Assembly (NCBI RefSeq): GCF_001523745.2
Contig: NZ_CP013387.1
Span: 1,116,001-1,180,000, forward strand
Reading direction: 5' to 3'
DNA: 64,000 nt
Source of the DNA: Burkholderia mayonis
GTDB lineage: Bacteria; Pseudomonadota; Gammaproteobacteria; Burkholderiales; Burkholderiaceae
Shown: positions 52,559-62,447 of the stretch, one piece after another
How the letters are laid out: each line of letters begins with the position of its first letter
Position numbering within the stretch: the stretch's first letter is position 1
The notes under the pieces: model-generated
What the model saw: the letters and a program-made list of their open reading frames with translations, nothing else
What the model was told of the DNA's origin: nothing
Databases searched by the model: none
Position numbers and translations under genes: made by a program

Positions 52559-52993
52559 CTAGCGCACGGCGGTGACGGGTACGCTCGCGATGCTCACGAG
52601 GCGGTCGAGGATGCTGCGGTGGAAAAAATGGGTGAGCGCATGGAGCGGATCGCGGCGCGGCGCGACGACGACGATCTCGTCGCAGCCGTTCTCCGCCGCG
52701 CAGGCGGCGATCGTGTCGGCGATCGGGCCGACTTTCATCGCAACCGAATATTTGACGTGGGCGTCCTTGAGGATGGCGATGGCTTGGGCGAGTTCGCCTT
52801 CCGAGAAATCATGCTCGATCTGGCGGAGCTTCGCGAGCGAGTGGAAGGCTTCGAGGCGGGTGGATTCGAGAGGGGGCTGCACGTTGACCAATACGACTTC
52901 GGACGCACATCGCTCGTGATACAGAAAGGCGGCGTGCCGCACGGCCTGCAGCGAACGCTGCGAGTGACCGACGGGGACCAGGAGTTTGAGCAT
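52559..52993 (-). CDS. universal stress protein (UspA family)
   Basis: A 144-residue Usp protein: start LKLLVPVGHSQRSLQAVRHA, middle GPIADTIAACAAENGCDEIV, and the ATP-site region VVAPRRDPLHALTHFFHRSI, where the usual G-x2-G-x9-G(S/T) is weak. It may therefore not bind ATP. It converges with the lipoprotein gene and is transcribed alone. The AT-rich region before it (53000-53160) should hold its promoter. Confidence 0.87.
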   Translation of the reverse strand: MLKLLVPVGHSQRSLQAVRHAAFLYHERCASEVVLVNVQPPLESTRLEAFHSLAKLRQIEHDFSEGELAQAIAILKDAHVKYSVAMKVGPIADTIAACAAENGCDEIVVVAPRRDPLHALTHFFHRSILDRLVSIASVPVTAVR

Positions 52994-53497
52994 GAGAAAA
53001 CCTGTTCGGTAACGCGGTGACAGTAGGCTAGTCCTGTCGCCGTCGGCATGGCCTAAAGAAATTTGGGGGCGGCGTAAAAATGTCGTAAACGTGTCCGGCG
53101 CGTCCTCGCGCTATAAAAAATATAAGAAATATAGATTTATGCGCATAAAGGGACGAGGCTCGGCCGGCGACGGATTCGCGCCGTCGGCCGTGTTCGTGCT
53201 TCGAGGCGAGCCGAGGCTTCCGCATCCCCGTGTCGATCGCAGCAACGCGAGACGAGACTTCTCGCTCCATTCGTCCATCGTAGCGCCGGCGCGAGGATTC
53301 GGCGCATCGTTAATTGGATCGTCATCTGAATCGTCTTGGGGATCGCTGCGATGCAGCAATCCGAACCCGGAGCCGGGCGGCCGCGCAGAGGAATCCGGGG
53401 CGTTTATATAATTGTCCGCGTCCAGAGAAGGCGGACTGTCGCAACGTCGTCGCACGCATCGCCGCCGGTATATTCACCGATCCGCACGGAGACCCGT
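52994..53497. other. divergent intergenic region
   Basis: About 500 bases between the stress protein and amidase starts. An AT-rich patch at 53110-53150 (TATAAAAAATATAAG) and TATAATTG near 53405 are promoter-like. No gene is supported. Confidence 0.45.
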
Positions 53498-54991
53498 ATG
53501 TCCGCAGGCATTTCCCCGTCCTCCCGCCCGCCCGCCGCGCTGCTCGAGCCGCTCGTCGACATGCCCGCGCATGCGCTCGCCGTGGCGATCCGGCGCAAGG
53601 ACGTGTCGTGCGTCGAGACGATGCGCGCGTATCTCGCTCACATCGAGCGTGTGAACGGCGACGTCAATGCGATCGTCGCGTTGCGCGAACCCGACGCGTT
53701 GCTCGCCGAAGCCGCGCTGAAAGACGCGGCGCTCGCGCGTGGCGAATATACGGGCTGGCTGCACGGCGTCCCGCAGGCCCCGAAGGATCTCGCGATGACG
53801 AAGGACATCGTGACGACGCTCGGCTCGCCGATCTTCCGCACGATGAGGCCGTCGGCCGACGCGCTCGTCGTCGAGCGGATGCGCGCGGCGGGGGCGGTGT
53901 TCGTCGGCAAGACGAACACGCCGGAGTTCGGGTTGGGCTCGCATACGTTCAACGAAGTCTATGGTGCGACGCGCAATCCGTACGACCTGTCGAAAAGCGC
54001 GGGCGGCAGCAGCGGCGGTGCGGCGGCCGCGCTCGCCGCGCGGATGTTGCCCGTCGCCGACGGTAGCGACTTCGGCGGCTCGCTGCGCAATCCGGCCGCG
54101 TTCTGCAACGTGTACGGCTTTCGGCCGTCGCAAGGGCGCGTGCCGCGTTGGCCGAGCGTCGACGTGTTCGTCCAGCAGCTCGGCACCGAAGGGCCGATGG
54201 GGCGCACGGTCGTCGACGTCGCGCTGCTGCTCGCGATCCAGGCAGGCTACGATCGGCGCGATCCGCTGTCGCTCGCCGAAGATCCGCAGCGTTTCGCGCA
54301 ATCGCTCGATGCGGACCTGCGTGGCAAGCGGATCGCGTGGGTCGGCGACTGGAACGGCTATCTCGCGACGGAGCCGGGCGTGCTGGCGCTGTGCGAGGCG
54401 AGCTTTGACGCGCTGCGCGCGATCGGCTGCGATGTCGATGCGGCGCTGCCGTCCTTTTCACCGGAGCGGATCTGGCAGACGTGGCTTGTGCACCGGCATC
54501 TGCTGTCGGGCGGGAATCTGCTGATGCACTACCGTGAGCCGTCGCGGCGCGCATTGCTGAAGCCGGAAGCGATCTACGAAGTGGAGGGCTTGTTCGAGCT
54601 CGGCGCGTCCGACGTCTACGACGCGAGCGCCGCACGCAGCGCATGGCACCAGGCGCTGACGACATTCTTCGAGCGCTACGACTACGTCGCCGCGCCGACC
54701 GCGCAGGTCTTTCCGTTCGACGTCGGCCTTCGCTGGCCGCAAGCGATCGCAGGGCGCACGATGGACACCTATCACCGGTGGATGGAGACAGTCGTGCCGT
54801 GGACGCTTGCCGGCTGTCCGGCGATCAGTGTGCCGGTCGGATTCAACGAGGCGGGACTGCCGATGGGCATGCAACTGATCGGCCGGCCGCGCGACGATTT
54901 CGCGGTGCTGCAACTCGCGCGTGCGTACGAAAAGGAGCGGGATTGGGTGAATGCGCGCCGGCCCGCGTTACCCGGCGCTCGAATCGAGTAG
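53498..54991 (+). CDS. amidase-signature-family hydrolase
   Basis: A 497-residue amidase with the Ser-cisSer-Lys triad: Lys in QAPKDLAMTKD, cis-Ser in KSAGGSSGGAAAALAARM and the nucleophile Ser in VADGSDFGGSLRNPA. Total length and the C-terminal GLPMGMQLIGRPRDDFAVLQ are typical. It hydrolyses an amide whose nature cannot be told. The start ATG is that of MSAGISPSSRPP. It is monocistronic. Confidence 0.92.
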   Translation: MSAGISPSSRPPAALLEPLVDMPAHALAVAIRRKDVSCVETMRAYLAHIERVNGDVNAIVALREPDALLAEAALKDAALARGEYTGWLHGVPQAPKDLAMTKDIVTTLGSPIFRTMRPSADALVVERMRAAGAVFVGKTNTPEFGLGSHTFNEVYGATRNPYDLSKSAGGSSGGAAAALAARMLPVADGSDFGGSLRNPAAFCNVYGFRPSQGRVPRWPSVDVFVQQLGTEGPMGRTVVDVALLLAIQAGYDRRDPLSLAEDPQRFAQSLDADLRGKRIAWVGDWNGYLATEPGVLALCEASFDALRAIGCDVDAALPSFSPERIWQTWLVHRHLLSGGNLLMHYREPSRRALLKPEAIYEVEGLFELGASDVYDASAARSAWHQALTTFFERYDYVAAPTAQVFPFDVGLRWPQAIAGRTMDTYHRWMETVVPWTLAGCPAISVPVGFNEAGLPMGMQLIGRPRDDFAVLQLARAYEKERDWVNARRPALPGARIE

Positions 54992-55176
54992 ACGCGGCGG
55001 CGGCGCATGACCAACGCGGTCGATCAGGCGTGCGCGGGCCGCTCCGATCGACCGCCGAGATGCTCGAGGCAGCCGGCGGGCCGAATTCGCCCGGGTTCGC
55101 ACTGGGGACGCTTCAGAAAATGGGAAATAAAGCACGTTTAGCCTGAGCTACTGGGCGGACGAGTTGACGAACCGGT
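54992..55176. other. non-coding gap
   Basis: Gap between the amidase and the DUF6398-like fragment. I see no gene in it. Confidence 0.4.
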
Positions 55177-55434
55177 CTAGTCTGTGTCTGGTACAAATGG
55201 GATAACGCCCTGGCGGAAGGCGTCTTCCTGCAAATTTCTTGGGATGCGGCGCGCGTCAACGATAAGGCCGTCGATCTCGATGATCCACGCGAGCGGACTT
55301 CTGGCGAGCTGACTGGGGAGCGACCAGCGAGGGCCGAGCTGGCCGATCTTCAAAAGTTTGAGGATTGCCCCTGAGCGGACCGAACCGGTCTGGGTGCCCA
55401 ATTCGAAGTGCTCGCACGGCGCATCTGCGCGCAT
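55177..55434 (-). pseudogene. fragment of a DUF6398-like protein
   Basis: An 85-residue frame: CEHFELGTQTGSVRSGAILK, LGPRWSLPSQLARSPLAWII and RRIPRNLQEDAFRQGVIPF. From memory this is the C-terminal part of DUF6398-type proteins that often occur with mobile elements; the N-terminal part is missing. A perfect palindrome stands just upstream of it. It may be the leftover of the element that brought the tyrosine recombinase. Family call uncertain. Confidence 0.45.
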
Positions 55435-55452
55435 GTGTGGCTTCCGGGATTT

Positions 55453-55480
55453 GTGCTTATGCGCTGTAGCGCATAAGCAC
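55453..55480. repeat. 13-bp perfect palindrome
   Basis: GTGCTTATGCGCT, two bases, then the exact complement AGCGCATAAGCAC. It lies between the DUF6398-like fragment and the recombinase stop and may be the end or recombination site of a former element. Confidence 0.8.
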
Positions 55481-55563
55481 TTTTAGGCACAGTTCCCTGT
55501 TATGCCCAGTTCGTCGACCGGTGTCCGTCAGCATTGGAGCGCCGGCGACGAGACTGTAGATAA

Positions 55564-56183
55564 TCAGAGCTGTTGGAGGAAGGCGAGCACGCTATCGGAA
55601 GGCTTGAACCGGAACGAGGCGGCTTCCGTTGGCGCCAGTTTCTCGAGTGCCCGCTGCTTTGTCGCCAGATCAGCGTCGATGTAGACGTGAGTCGTTTCGA
55701 TGCTTTCGTGCCCGAGCCAGAGAGCGATGAGACTGATGTCGACGCCCGATTGCAGCAGATGCATGGCCGTCGAGTGCCGGACGACATGCGGCGAAATGCG
55801 TTTGCCAATCAGGCTCGGGCATTTCAAGCCAGCCTGATTGACGGCTTGCTGGAGGATGTAATCGACGCCGTTGCGCGACGGTTGCCAGCCGCGATGACCG
55901 GGAAACGCGATCGGCGTGCGGGTGCTCTCCAGTTCATGGAACCACGTCTTCAATACCTGGGCCGTATTTGACCACAACGGAATGCTTCGTTCCTTGCGGC
56001 CCTTGCCCATCAGGTTGATCAGCGTGCTGCTGCTGAACTGGACCTGCTCCTGTCGGAGCGCGATGATTTCGGAAACGCGCGCTCCGGTGTTGTACATCGT
56101 CAGCAGCAGTGCGTAGTCGCGACGACCGCGCCAAAGGGACCGGTCGGGTGCTGCAAGCAGCGCATCGATTTCGATTCGGGTGA
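55564..56183 (-). pseudogene. 5'-truncated tyrosine recombinase fused to the ispG remnant
   Basis: About 205 residues of the catalytic domain of a tyrosine recombinase. The active-site residues are present: Arg in [13 protein letters not shown], Lys in [12 protein letters not shown], HxxR in [14 protein letters not shown], His in [12 protein letters not shown] and Tyr in HVYIDADL. The N-terminal core-binding domain is missing. The reading frame is instead continuous with the end of IspG (QLVESYV then TRIEIDALL), so an ATG at 56355 opens a 263-residue chimaera. It is probably non-functional as an integrase. Confidence 0.85.
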
Positions 56184-57365
56184 CGTAGCTTTCGACCAGT
56201 TGTGTGAAATCGTCGGCGATCGTCTCGCCCCTGAGCGTCAACTTCCGTTCGCCTTCGAAATAGACCGGGGCGGCCGGACGTTCGCCGGAACCCGGCAACG
56301 AAATACCGATGTCCGCAAGCCGGCTTTCGCCCGGGCCATTGACGACACACCCCATGACGGCGACGTGCAGCCGCTCGACGCCCGGATAACGGAGCCTCTA
56401 TCCGGGCGCCTGCTCGCGCAGCCTGCGCTCGATGTCGCTCGCCAGCGTCTGAAAGACGGTGCTGGTCGTTCGTCCGCAGCCGGGGCAGGACGTGACTGCC
56501 GGCGCAAACGCGCACAGCCCCATCGACTGCAGGATCTGTTGGGCGACCAGCACCTCGCGCGTGCGATCGCCGTTCGGCTCGGGCGTGAGCGAGATGCGGA
56601 TGGTGTCGCCCCGATGCCTTGTTGCAGCAGCACAGCGAGTGCAGTCGCGAACGCGACGATGCCCTTCGATCCCATGCCCGCCTCGGTCAGGCCGACGTGC
56701 AACGGATAGTCGCAGCGGGCGGCGAGTGCGCGATAGACGGCGATCAGATCCTGCACCTGACTGACTTTCGCAGACAACACGATTCGGTCGGCGGGTAAAC
56801 CGATCTCGATCGCGTGCGCGGCATTTTCGAGTACCGAAGCGACGAGCGCGTCGCGCATCACTGCGGAAGCGTCGCACGGCTGCGCGAGCCGGGCGTTCGC
56901 GTCCGTCATCCGCGCGAGTAGATCGGGGGCGAGGCTGTCCCAGTTCACGCCGATACGCACGGGTTTGCCGTAGCGGCGGGCGATCTCGATCAACTGGCAA
57001 AACTGTTCGCTGCGCTTGGCACCGTGGCCGACGTTGCCGGGAGTGCCCCGGTATTTGGCGAGCGCTTGGGCGCAATCGGGAAAGCGCGAGAGCAGCCGAC
57101 GGCCGTTGAAATGAAAATCTCCGATGAGCGGGACGTCGATCCGCTGCTGATCGAGCCGTTCGCGAATGCGGGGTATCTGGGCGGCGGCGTTTTCGTCGTT
57201 GACGGCGACGCGCACCAACTCGGCGCCGGTGCGCGCGAGGCGGGCAACCTGGTCGGCGGTGTCGGTGTTCGTCATCGCCTGAATGACGATCGGCGCGTCG
57301 CCGCCGATGCAAACCGGGCCGACGTGAACTTGCCGCGCGGCGTGGCGGGAGAGGGGAAACGTCAT
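56184..57365 (-). pseudogene. ispG: second-copy ispG (HMBPP synthase), broken
   Basis: Starts at 57365 ([27 protein letters not shown] before the ATG) and reads well to about 56612. There the run CCCC/GGGG carries a frameshift (QQGIG should continue with [15 protein letters not shown]). In the next frame follow the cluster Cys ([14 protein letters not shown]), an in-frame TAG at 56398-56400 after REQAPG, and [20 protein letters not shown] with the third Cys. The last residues are replaced by the recombinase. Two lesions plus the fusion make it inactive. It would have made HMBPP in the MEP pathway. Confidence 0.88.
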
Positions 57366-57387
57366 GGTGGTCTCCAGTGGACGACGC

Positions 57388-58310
57388 TCAGCTACGCGCT
57401 TCCGGCAGGCGGAACACGACACGCTCTTGCTTGCCGGACAGCACGTCGATCGACATGTCTGCAGTCAAACGCCCGAGCGCTGCGAGCACGTCCTGAACCA
57501 GAGCGTCGGGCGTGGACACGCTGGCGGTGATGCCGATGGTTTCCGCGTCACGCACCCACGCAGCGCGCAGCTCGCTGCCGTCGGCGATCAGATGGCTGTG
57601 CGCGCAGGCCTCTTCGGCGATCTCGCGAAGACGCTGCATGTTCGAACTGTTCGATGAGCCGACGACGAGCACGACGTCGACAAGCCGGCTCAGCTCGCGC
57701 ACGGCGATTTGACGGTTCTGTGTCGCATAGCAAATGTCACGGGTGTCGGGGCCGACGATTTGCGGATAGCGTTGTCGCAGCGCGTCGATGATGTCTCGCG
57801 TGTCGTCGACGCTGAGCGTGGTCTGCGTGACATAGGCAAGCCGAGTGTCGGCCGCGAACGGCTATCGGGTGACGTCGGCGCGCGTTTGCACGAGCGTGAC
57901 GGGCGCCGGAATCTGTCCGAGCGTGCCTTCGACTTCCGGATCCCGGCGTGGCCGATCAGGATAACTGAGTAACCTCGTATGGCATAGCGACAGCCATGTT
58001 CGTGAACCTTGGTAACGAGCGGGCAGGTCGCATCGAACACACGCAACCGCGTTCGCGCGCCTCCGCCTCGACCATGCGGCTCACACCATGCGCGCTGAAT
58101 GCCGTGACGGCTCCGGCTGGGACTTCGCCGAGCGCTTCGACGAAGATTGCGCCTTTGGATCTCAAATCGTCGACGACGTGTTGGTTGTGGACGATTTCGT
58201 GTCTGACATAAACGGGCGTGCCGTAGCGTTCGAGCGCGCGCTCGACGGTATCGATCGAGCGGACGACCGCCCGCGAAAAATCAACGGGGCTGGGCAAGAA
58301 TGACGCGCAT
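57388..58310 (-). pseudogene. ispH: second-copy ispH (HMBPP reductase), broken
   Basis: The start at 58310 reads RVILAQPR and is followed at once by TGA where Gly of GFCAG belongs; the Cys that binds the iron-sulfur cluster is changed to Phe, and one extra base follows. After that come [20 protein letters not shown] and [18 protein letters not shown], another shift, then [20 protein letters not shown], another shift, and finally [20 protein letters not shown] to the end at 57388. At least three frame changes and one stop. It would have made IPP and DMAPP. Confidence 0.88.
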
Positions 58311-58520
58311 GATGATGCTCCGTTGGTGTAATCGTTTAGTTAAGCAAATGAATGATAAGGTCGGCGAGATTGTCGGGCGGCGTGGCGCGCGCCGAGTGGT
58401 TCTGGGGCGGCCTGTGCGCGCCGTGTGAGAGCGATGGCCGCGGCGGGGCTTCAACTGATGTCATCGTTTTCTCCTGCGGAGAATGGGGGGCGGCGCGATC
58501 GCCCGAACCGGAAGCGGTTG
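58311..58520. other. gap between dxs and the ispH remnant
   Basis: About 210 bases without a supported gene. Another longer frame on this strand has no homology and is not called. Confidence 0.4.
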
Positions 58521-60467
58521 TCATCGCGAGCGTGTGTGTGATGCGGTGTTGCGCATCGAGTCGAATGGCGGGACGACCGCGGTTGCGGTGGCGGAATGTG
58601 CGGCGAGTTGTGCAATGAAACGCTCGACCGACGTTTGAACGCCGGGTGCGTCGAGACCGTGCAGACCCAGTAATTGGGCTGGATCGCCGTGCTCGACGAA
58701 CGCGTCGGGCAGGCCGAGGCGCAGCACGGGGCGAAAGATCAGCAGGTTCGCCAGAGCCTCGATACATGCGCTGCCAGCGCCGCCATGCAGGCAACCCTCC
58801 TCGACTGTAACCAGTATGTCGTGCGTCGAGGCGACCTCGGAGAGCTGGATCGTGTCGAGCGGTTTCACGAAGCGCATGTCGATTACCGTCGCGTCGAGTG
58901 CGTCGGCCGCGCTCAGACAGGGGGCCACCATCGTGCCGAACGCGAAAAAGGCAATGCGTCGGCCACTCGGCGCACTGCTCGAACGGCGCAACATCGCTAC
59001 CCCGACGGGCAGCGCACTCAGATCCGCCTCGACCATCGCCCCCGATCCACTGCCGCGCGGATAGCGTACCGCGCACGGTCCGGGTTGACGTAGCGCGGTG
59101 TGCAGCATCTGCCGGCATTCGTTTTCGTCGGACGGCGCCATCACGATGAGATTCGGGATACAGCGCAGATACGCGAGATCGAACGCGCCCATGTGCGTGG
59201 CGCCATCTCCGCCGACGATGCCCGCCCGATCGATCGCGAACGTCACGGGCAGATTCTGTATCGCGACGTCATGAATCAACTGGTCGTAGCCGCGTTGCAA
59301 GAAGGTCGAGTAAATCGCGACCACGGGCCGCATGCCGTCCGCGGCCAGGCCCGCCGCAAACGTCACCGCATGTTGTTCGGCAATGGCGACGTCGAAATAG
59401 CGGTTCGGAAAGCGCCGTTCGAACTCGACGAGACATGAGCCTTCGCGCATTGCCGGCGTGATCGCGACGACACGTTCGTCGCGTACCGCTTCGTCGCACA
59501 GCCATTCGCAGAATATTTGCCCATAGGTCTTGCGACCGGGTTTGCCGGGGACGAGACCGGTCGTCGGATCGAATTTGCTGGGGCCGTGATACTGAATCGG
59601 ATCGGCTTCGGCGCGGGGATAACCGTGCCCTTTCTGCGTGAGGACGTGCAGCAGATGCGGGCCGGGCAAACCTTTCAGCGTGGTCAGCGCATCGATCAAT
59701 TCGCCGACGTCGTGTCCGTCGATTGGGCCGACATAGTTGAAGCCGAATTCCTCGAACAGCGTGGCCGGAGCGATCGAGCCTTTGGTCAGCGCTTCGATTC
59801 GGCTCGCAAGCTGACGTGTCGGCGGCGCCAGGTTCAGCACGTCCTGCGCGTGCCGCTTCGCGCACGCATACATTCGACCGGCGATCAGCCGTCCGAGCGC
59901 ATGCCGCAGCGCGCCTGCCGGCGTCGAGATCGACATGTCGTTGTCGTTGAGGACGACGATGAGCGGCAAATCGCGTGCGATGCCGGCATTGTTCATCGCC
60001 TCGAACGCGATGCCGGCAGACAGCGCGCCGTCGCCAATCACGGCAACGCAATGACGGGCCTCGCGCATCAGCCGCGCGGCATGCGCCATGCCGAGCGCCG
60101 CTGAGATCGAGGTGCTCGAATGCGCAGTGCCGAACGCATCATATTCGGATTCCGAACGACGTGGGAAGCCGGAAATGCCGCCGAGTTGCCTGATACCCGA
60201 CATCGCGTCGCGGCGGCCGGTGAGGATCTTGTGCGGGTACGACTGATGACCGACATCCCAGACGATACGGTCGTGCGGCGTATTGAACACGTAGTGCAAC
60301 GCAATTGCCAATTCGACGCTGCCGAGATTGGAGGCGAGATGACCGCCCGTTTTCGACACGCTGTCGAGTACGAACGCGCGCAGTTCGTCGGTGAGTTGAG
60401 ATAGCGCCCCGCGCGTGAGCCCGCGAAGATCGTCCGGTAGCCGGACGGATTGGAGAATGCTTTGCAT
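58521..60467 (-). CDS. dxs: 1-deoxy-D-xylulose-5-phosphate synthase, second-copy type
   Basis: A 648-residue, apparently intact ThDP enzyme that joins pyruvate and glyceraldehyde 3-phosphate in the first MEP step. Seen are [17 protein letters not shown], the ThDP motif [18 protein letters not shown] with NDNDMSIS, the catalytic Glu in [15 protein letters not shown] and the end [20 protein letters not shown]. The ATG at 60467 is preferred to a GTG five codons upstream. It heads a minus-strand run followed by the broken ispH and ispG, and faces the terpene genes. In sodorifen-type clusters a dedicated DXS boosts precursor supply. Confidence 0.92.
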   Translation of the reverse strand: MQSILQSVRLPDDLRGLTRGALSQLTDELRAFVLDSVSKTGGHLASNLGSVELAIALHYVFNTPHDRIVWDVGHQSYPHKILTGRRDAMSGIRQLGGISGFPRRSESEYDAFGTAHSSTSISAALGMAHAARLMREARHCVAVIGDGALSAGIAFEAMNNAGIARDLPLIVVLNDNDMSISTPAGALRHALGRLIAGRMYACAKRHAQDVLNLAPPTRQLASRIEALTKGSIAPATLFEEFGFNYVGPIDGHDVGELIDALTTLKGLPGPHLLHVLTQKGHGYPRAEADPIQYHGPSKFDPTTGLVPGKPGRKTYGQIFCEWLCDEAVRDERVVAITPAMREGSCLVEFERRFPNRYFDVAIAEQHAVTFAAGLAADGMRPVVAIYSTFLQRGYDQLIHDVAIQNLPVTFAIDRAGIVGGDGATHMGAFDLAYLRCIPNLIVMAPSDENECRQMLHTALRQPGPCAVRYPRGSGSGAMVEADLSALPVGVAMLRRSSSAPSGRRIAFFAFGTMVAPCLSAADALDATVIDMRFVKPLDTIQLSEVASTHDILVTVEEGCLHGGAGSACIEALANLLIFRPVLRLGLPDAFVEHGDPAQLLGLHGLDAPGVQTSVERFIAQLAAHSATATAVVPPFDSMRNTASHTRSR

Positions 60468-61366
60468 GATGGTCTTCCCCACGTATGGCGCGATCGACCG
60501 CCGGACCCGATATGCCCCGTGATGGTGCGTGATTGGTTGATCGATGCGCTTAATTCATTTTCTTAAGTAAATCTTTCCTGCATCTAAGGTGTTCGCCGAA
60601 AATTAAAAGTTCGTGCTTGAAAAAATAGAATTGCCATCTTATAAATGAATCCGTCAATCATCGGTCTTGGTCATCGTAGTATCTGTCGGGGAAAAATGCG
60701 AACCCATAAAATGGATTCATATTCCAATCGATTCCATAATGAATTAAGTAGTTTAATAATTGCTATGTTATTGTAATGGCGGGGCGAAAACAACGATTTC
60801 GATTTATTCACCATGGGAACCGGGGGTTCACACGATTGGCCGTAACGAATTGTCCCGCCCGACTGGGCGGAGCGAGGATGTTTGTTGGCCTAGGGACGGA
60901 GACGCCGGCACTGATGCTGCGCGGTGCGGGGATTCTTTGTCCAGGCATCATGCGGAGTCGATCGGAAAGTCGGCGGGACGATTGTCGCTATTTGCGATGG
61001 GCAGTGCCTTGGTTGACGTTCTTGTTGAGCGGTCGGTGCGGATATTTTTTGATGAAATTTTAAAAGTTGATAAGTATTCGGAGCGAGGAAATGGGGAAAT
61101 TTACATAAAACGACTGAGTTGATGGTAACGACATCTGAATCCGGATATGACAAGCGAAAATTATCCTTCTCGATTGACTGGAGAGGATTTCATGTGAGAT
61201 GACTGCTATTCCGGATATAGCGCGCGAAGGGTGGCGTTTTATACCTCACTTTTGCGGAGAAGGATGGGTTAGTACCCGCCTAAGGCAGGAAACCGGTCTG
61301 GCTGCGCTTGGACTACGGGTTTCGCGCAATGGGCCCGCCTGCCGTTACTCGGTGGAGGAAACGTCG
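60468..61366. promoter_or_regulatory. divergent control region of the terpenoid genes
   Basis: A 900-base region between dxs and the methyltransferase start, clearly AT-rich from 60540 to 61190 compared with its surroundings. It should hold promoters for both directions. Several short frames lack ribosome sites and homology. No cep-type box was noticed. The composition suggests acquired DNA. Confidence 0.5.
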
Positions 61367-62344
61367 ATGAGTCAGGTCATTTCGGAAGTGGGCCGTTCGG
61401 ATGCGGGATTGCCCCGCGACCTCGGTATCGCGCAGCCCTATCGCGTGCTTTGTGGCGCGACGATGAATCATTACGCGCCGAAGATCGTTTATACGTATCG
61501 GGACAGTCCTGAGGACTGGCGCAAGGCGATCGGCGAGCGTTTGATGTTCCAGTTCGGCGTCTATGACGATCCGCGTTCGAGGCCGCCGATCTCGCTCGAC
61601 GAATCGGGGCTTCGCTATTTCGATCAGCAAATGGAGATCGCCGGATTCGGTCGGCATGGGCACGGTTCGTCTCGCATCAGGCGCATTCTCGATGTCGGCT
61701 GTGGCTGGGGATTCGGACTCAAATATCTAGCGGATCATTTTCCCAAATGCCCGAGGCTCGACGGCATCAACATCAGCCCGGCGCAGCTCGAATATTGCGC
61801 GAAGTACCACCGGGAGCAGCATCTGGATGATCGCATCAATCTCTACCTGTGTGATGCGCAGGATGTCGACTTGCTGCCCGATGCAGACGATCCTTACGAT
61901 CTGGTCACCATTCGAGGCGTGATCTCGCATTTTCCCAACGACTTGTACGAGCGGGCGATGGCGAAGCTCGCAGCCCGGGTGCAGCCCGGCACAAAGGTGA
62001 TCATTTCCGACAACTTATACAACGTGCCGCTCGACGTATATCAGTCGGACACCGAAGACGAGGTGGATCGGCTCGCATGCAAACATCGGAAGACGCCTGA
62101 CTATTTCCGGCGAGTGATCGAGCAGAACGGCTTCGAGGTCGAAGACATGCGCGTGCTGCCCGAGAACATCGACGTCGCGCGTTGGTTCATGGACGTCAAG
62201 AAGAACATCGAGACGAACTTTACCGAAGACAACATTCCGCCGCCGCTGGAGGAATTGCGCGTGATGGCGGTGAATGTGTCGGTGGCGCTGATCAAGAACC
62301 TGTTTTCGACGTACAGCGTGATTGCGAGGCGAACCACTCATTGA
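61367..62344 (+). CDS. SAM-dependent C-methyltransferase of a terpenoid cluster
   Basis: A 325-residue class I methyltransferase. The SAM loop is [19 protein letters not shown] (residues 107-125), followed by [14 protein letters not shown] and [12 protein letters not shown]. The N-terminal region [18 protein letters not shown] and the total length resemble prenyl-diphosphate C-methyltransferases (GPP or FPP methylating, SodC-like). The ATG at 61367 lies eight bases after GGTGGAGG; a longer frame from 61199 is less likely. Its partner terpene synthase starts 103 bases downstream, so it most likely methylates the prenyl diphosphate that the synthase cyclises. Confidence 0.8.
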   Translation: MSQVISEVGRSDAGLPRDLGIAQPYRVLCGATMNHYAPKIVYTYRDSPEDWRKAIGERLMFQFGVYDDPRSRPPISLDESGLRYFDQQMEIAGFGRHGHGSSRIRRILDVGCGWGFGLKYLADHFPKCPRLDGINISPAQLEYCAKYHREQHLDDRINLYLCDAQDVDLLPDADDPYDLVTIRGVISHFPNDLYERAMAKLAARVQPGTKVIISDNLYNVPLDVYQSDTEDEVDRLACKHRKTPDYFRRVIEQNGFEVEDMRVLPENIDVARWFMDVKKNIETNFTEDNIPPPLEELRVMAVNVSVALIKNLFSTYSVIARRTTH

Positions 62345-62447
62345 CGCATCAGGCTGTCGTCGGTGAAAACTACTGCCGCTCCTTATTGGGTAAGGCCAGC
62401 ATATTGGACATCTCGATATCGGACTCAGAAAAAAGCAAGGAAAAGTC

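Noticed and set aside
55564..56355. Functional fused IspG-integrase enzyme
   Set aside because: The IspG part is only the last domain end, the integrase lacks its N-terminal domain, and the upstream ispG is broken; a chance fusion by insertion and decay is simpler.
60760..61122. 120-codon frame in the terpenoid control region
   Set aside because: No ribosome site or known motif; several overlapping frames of similar length occur in this AT-rich DNA.
61199..61366. Longer start for the methyltransferase
   Set aside because: The upstream 56 codons show no methyltransferase homology; GGTGGAGG directly before 61367 decides for the shorter form.
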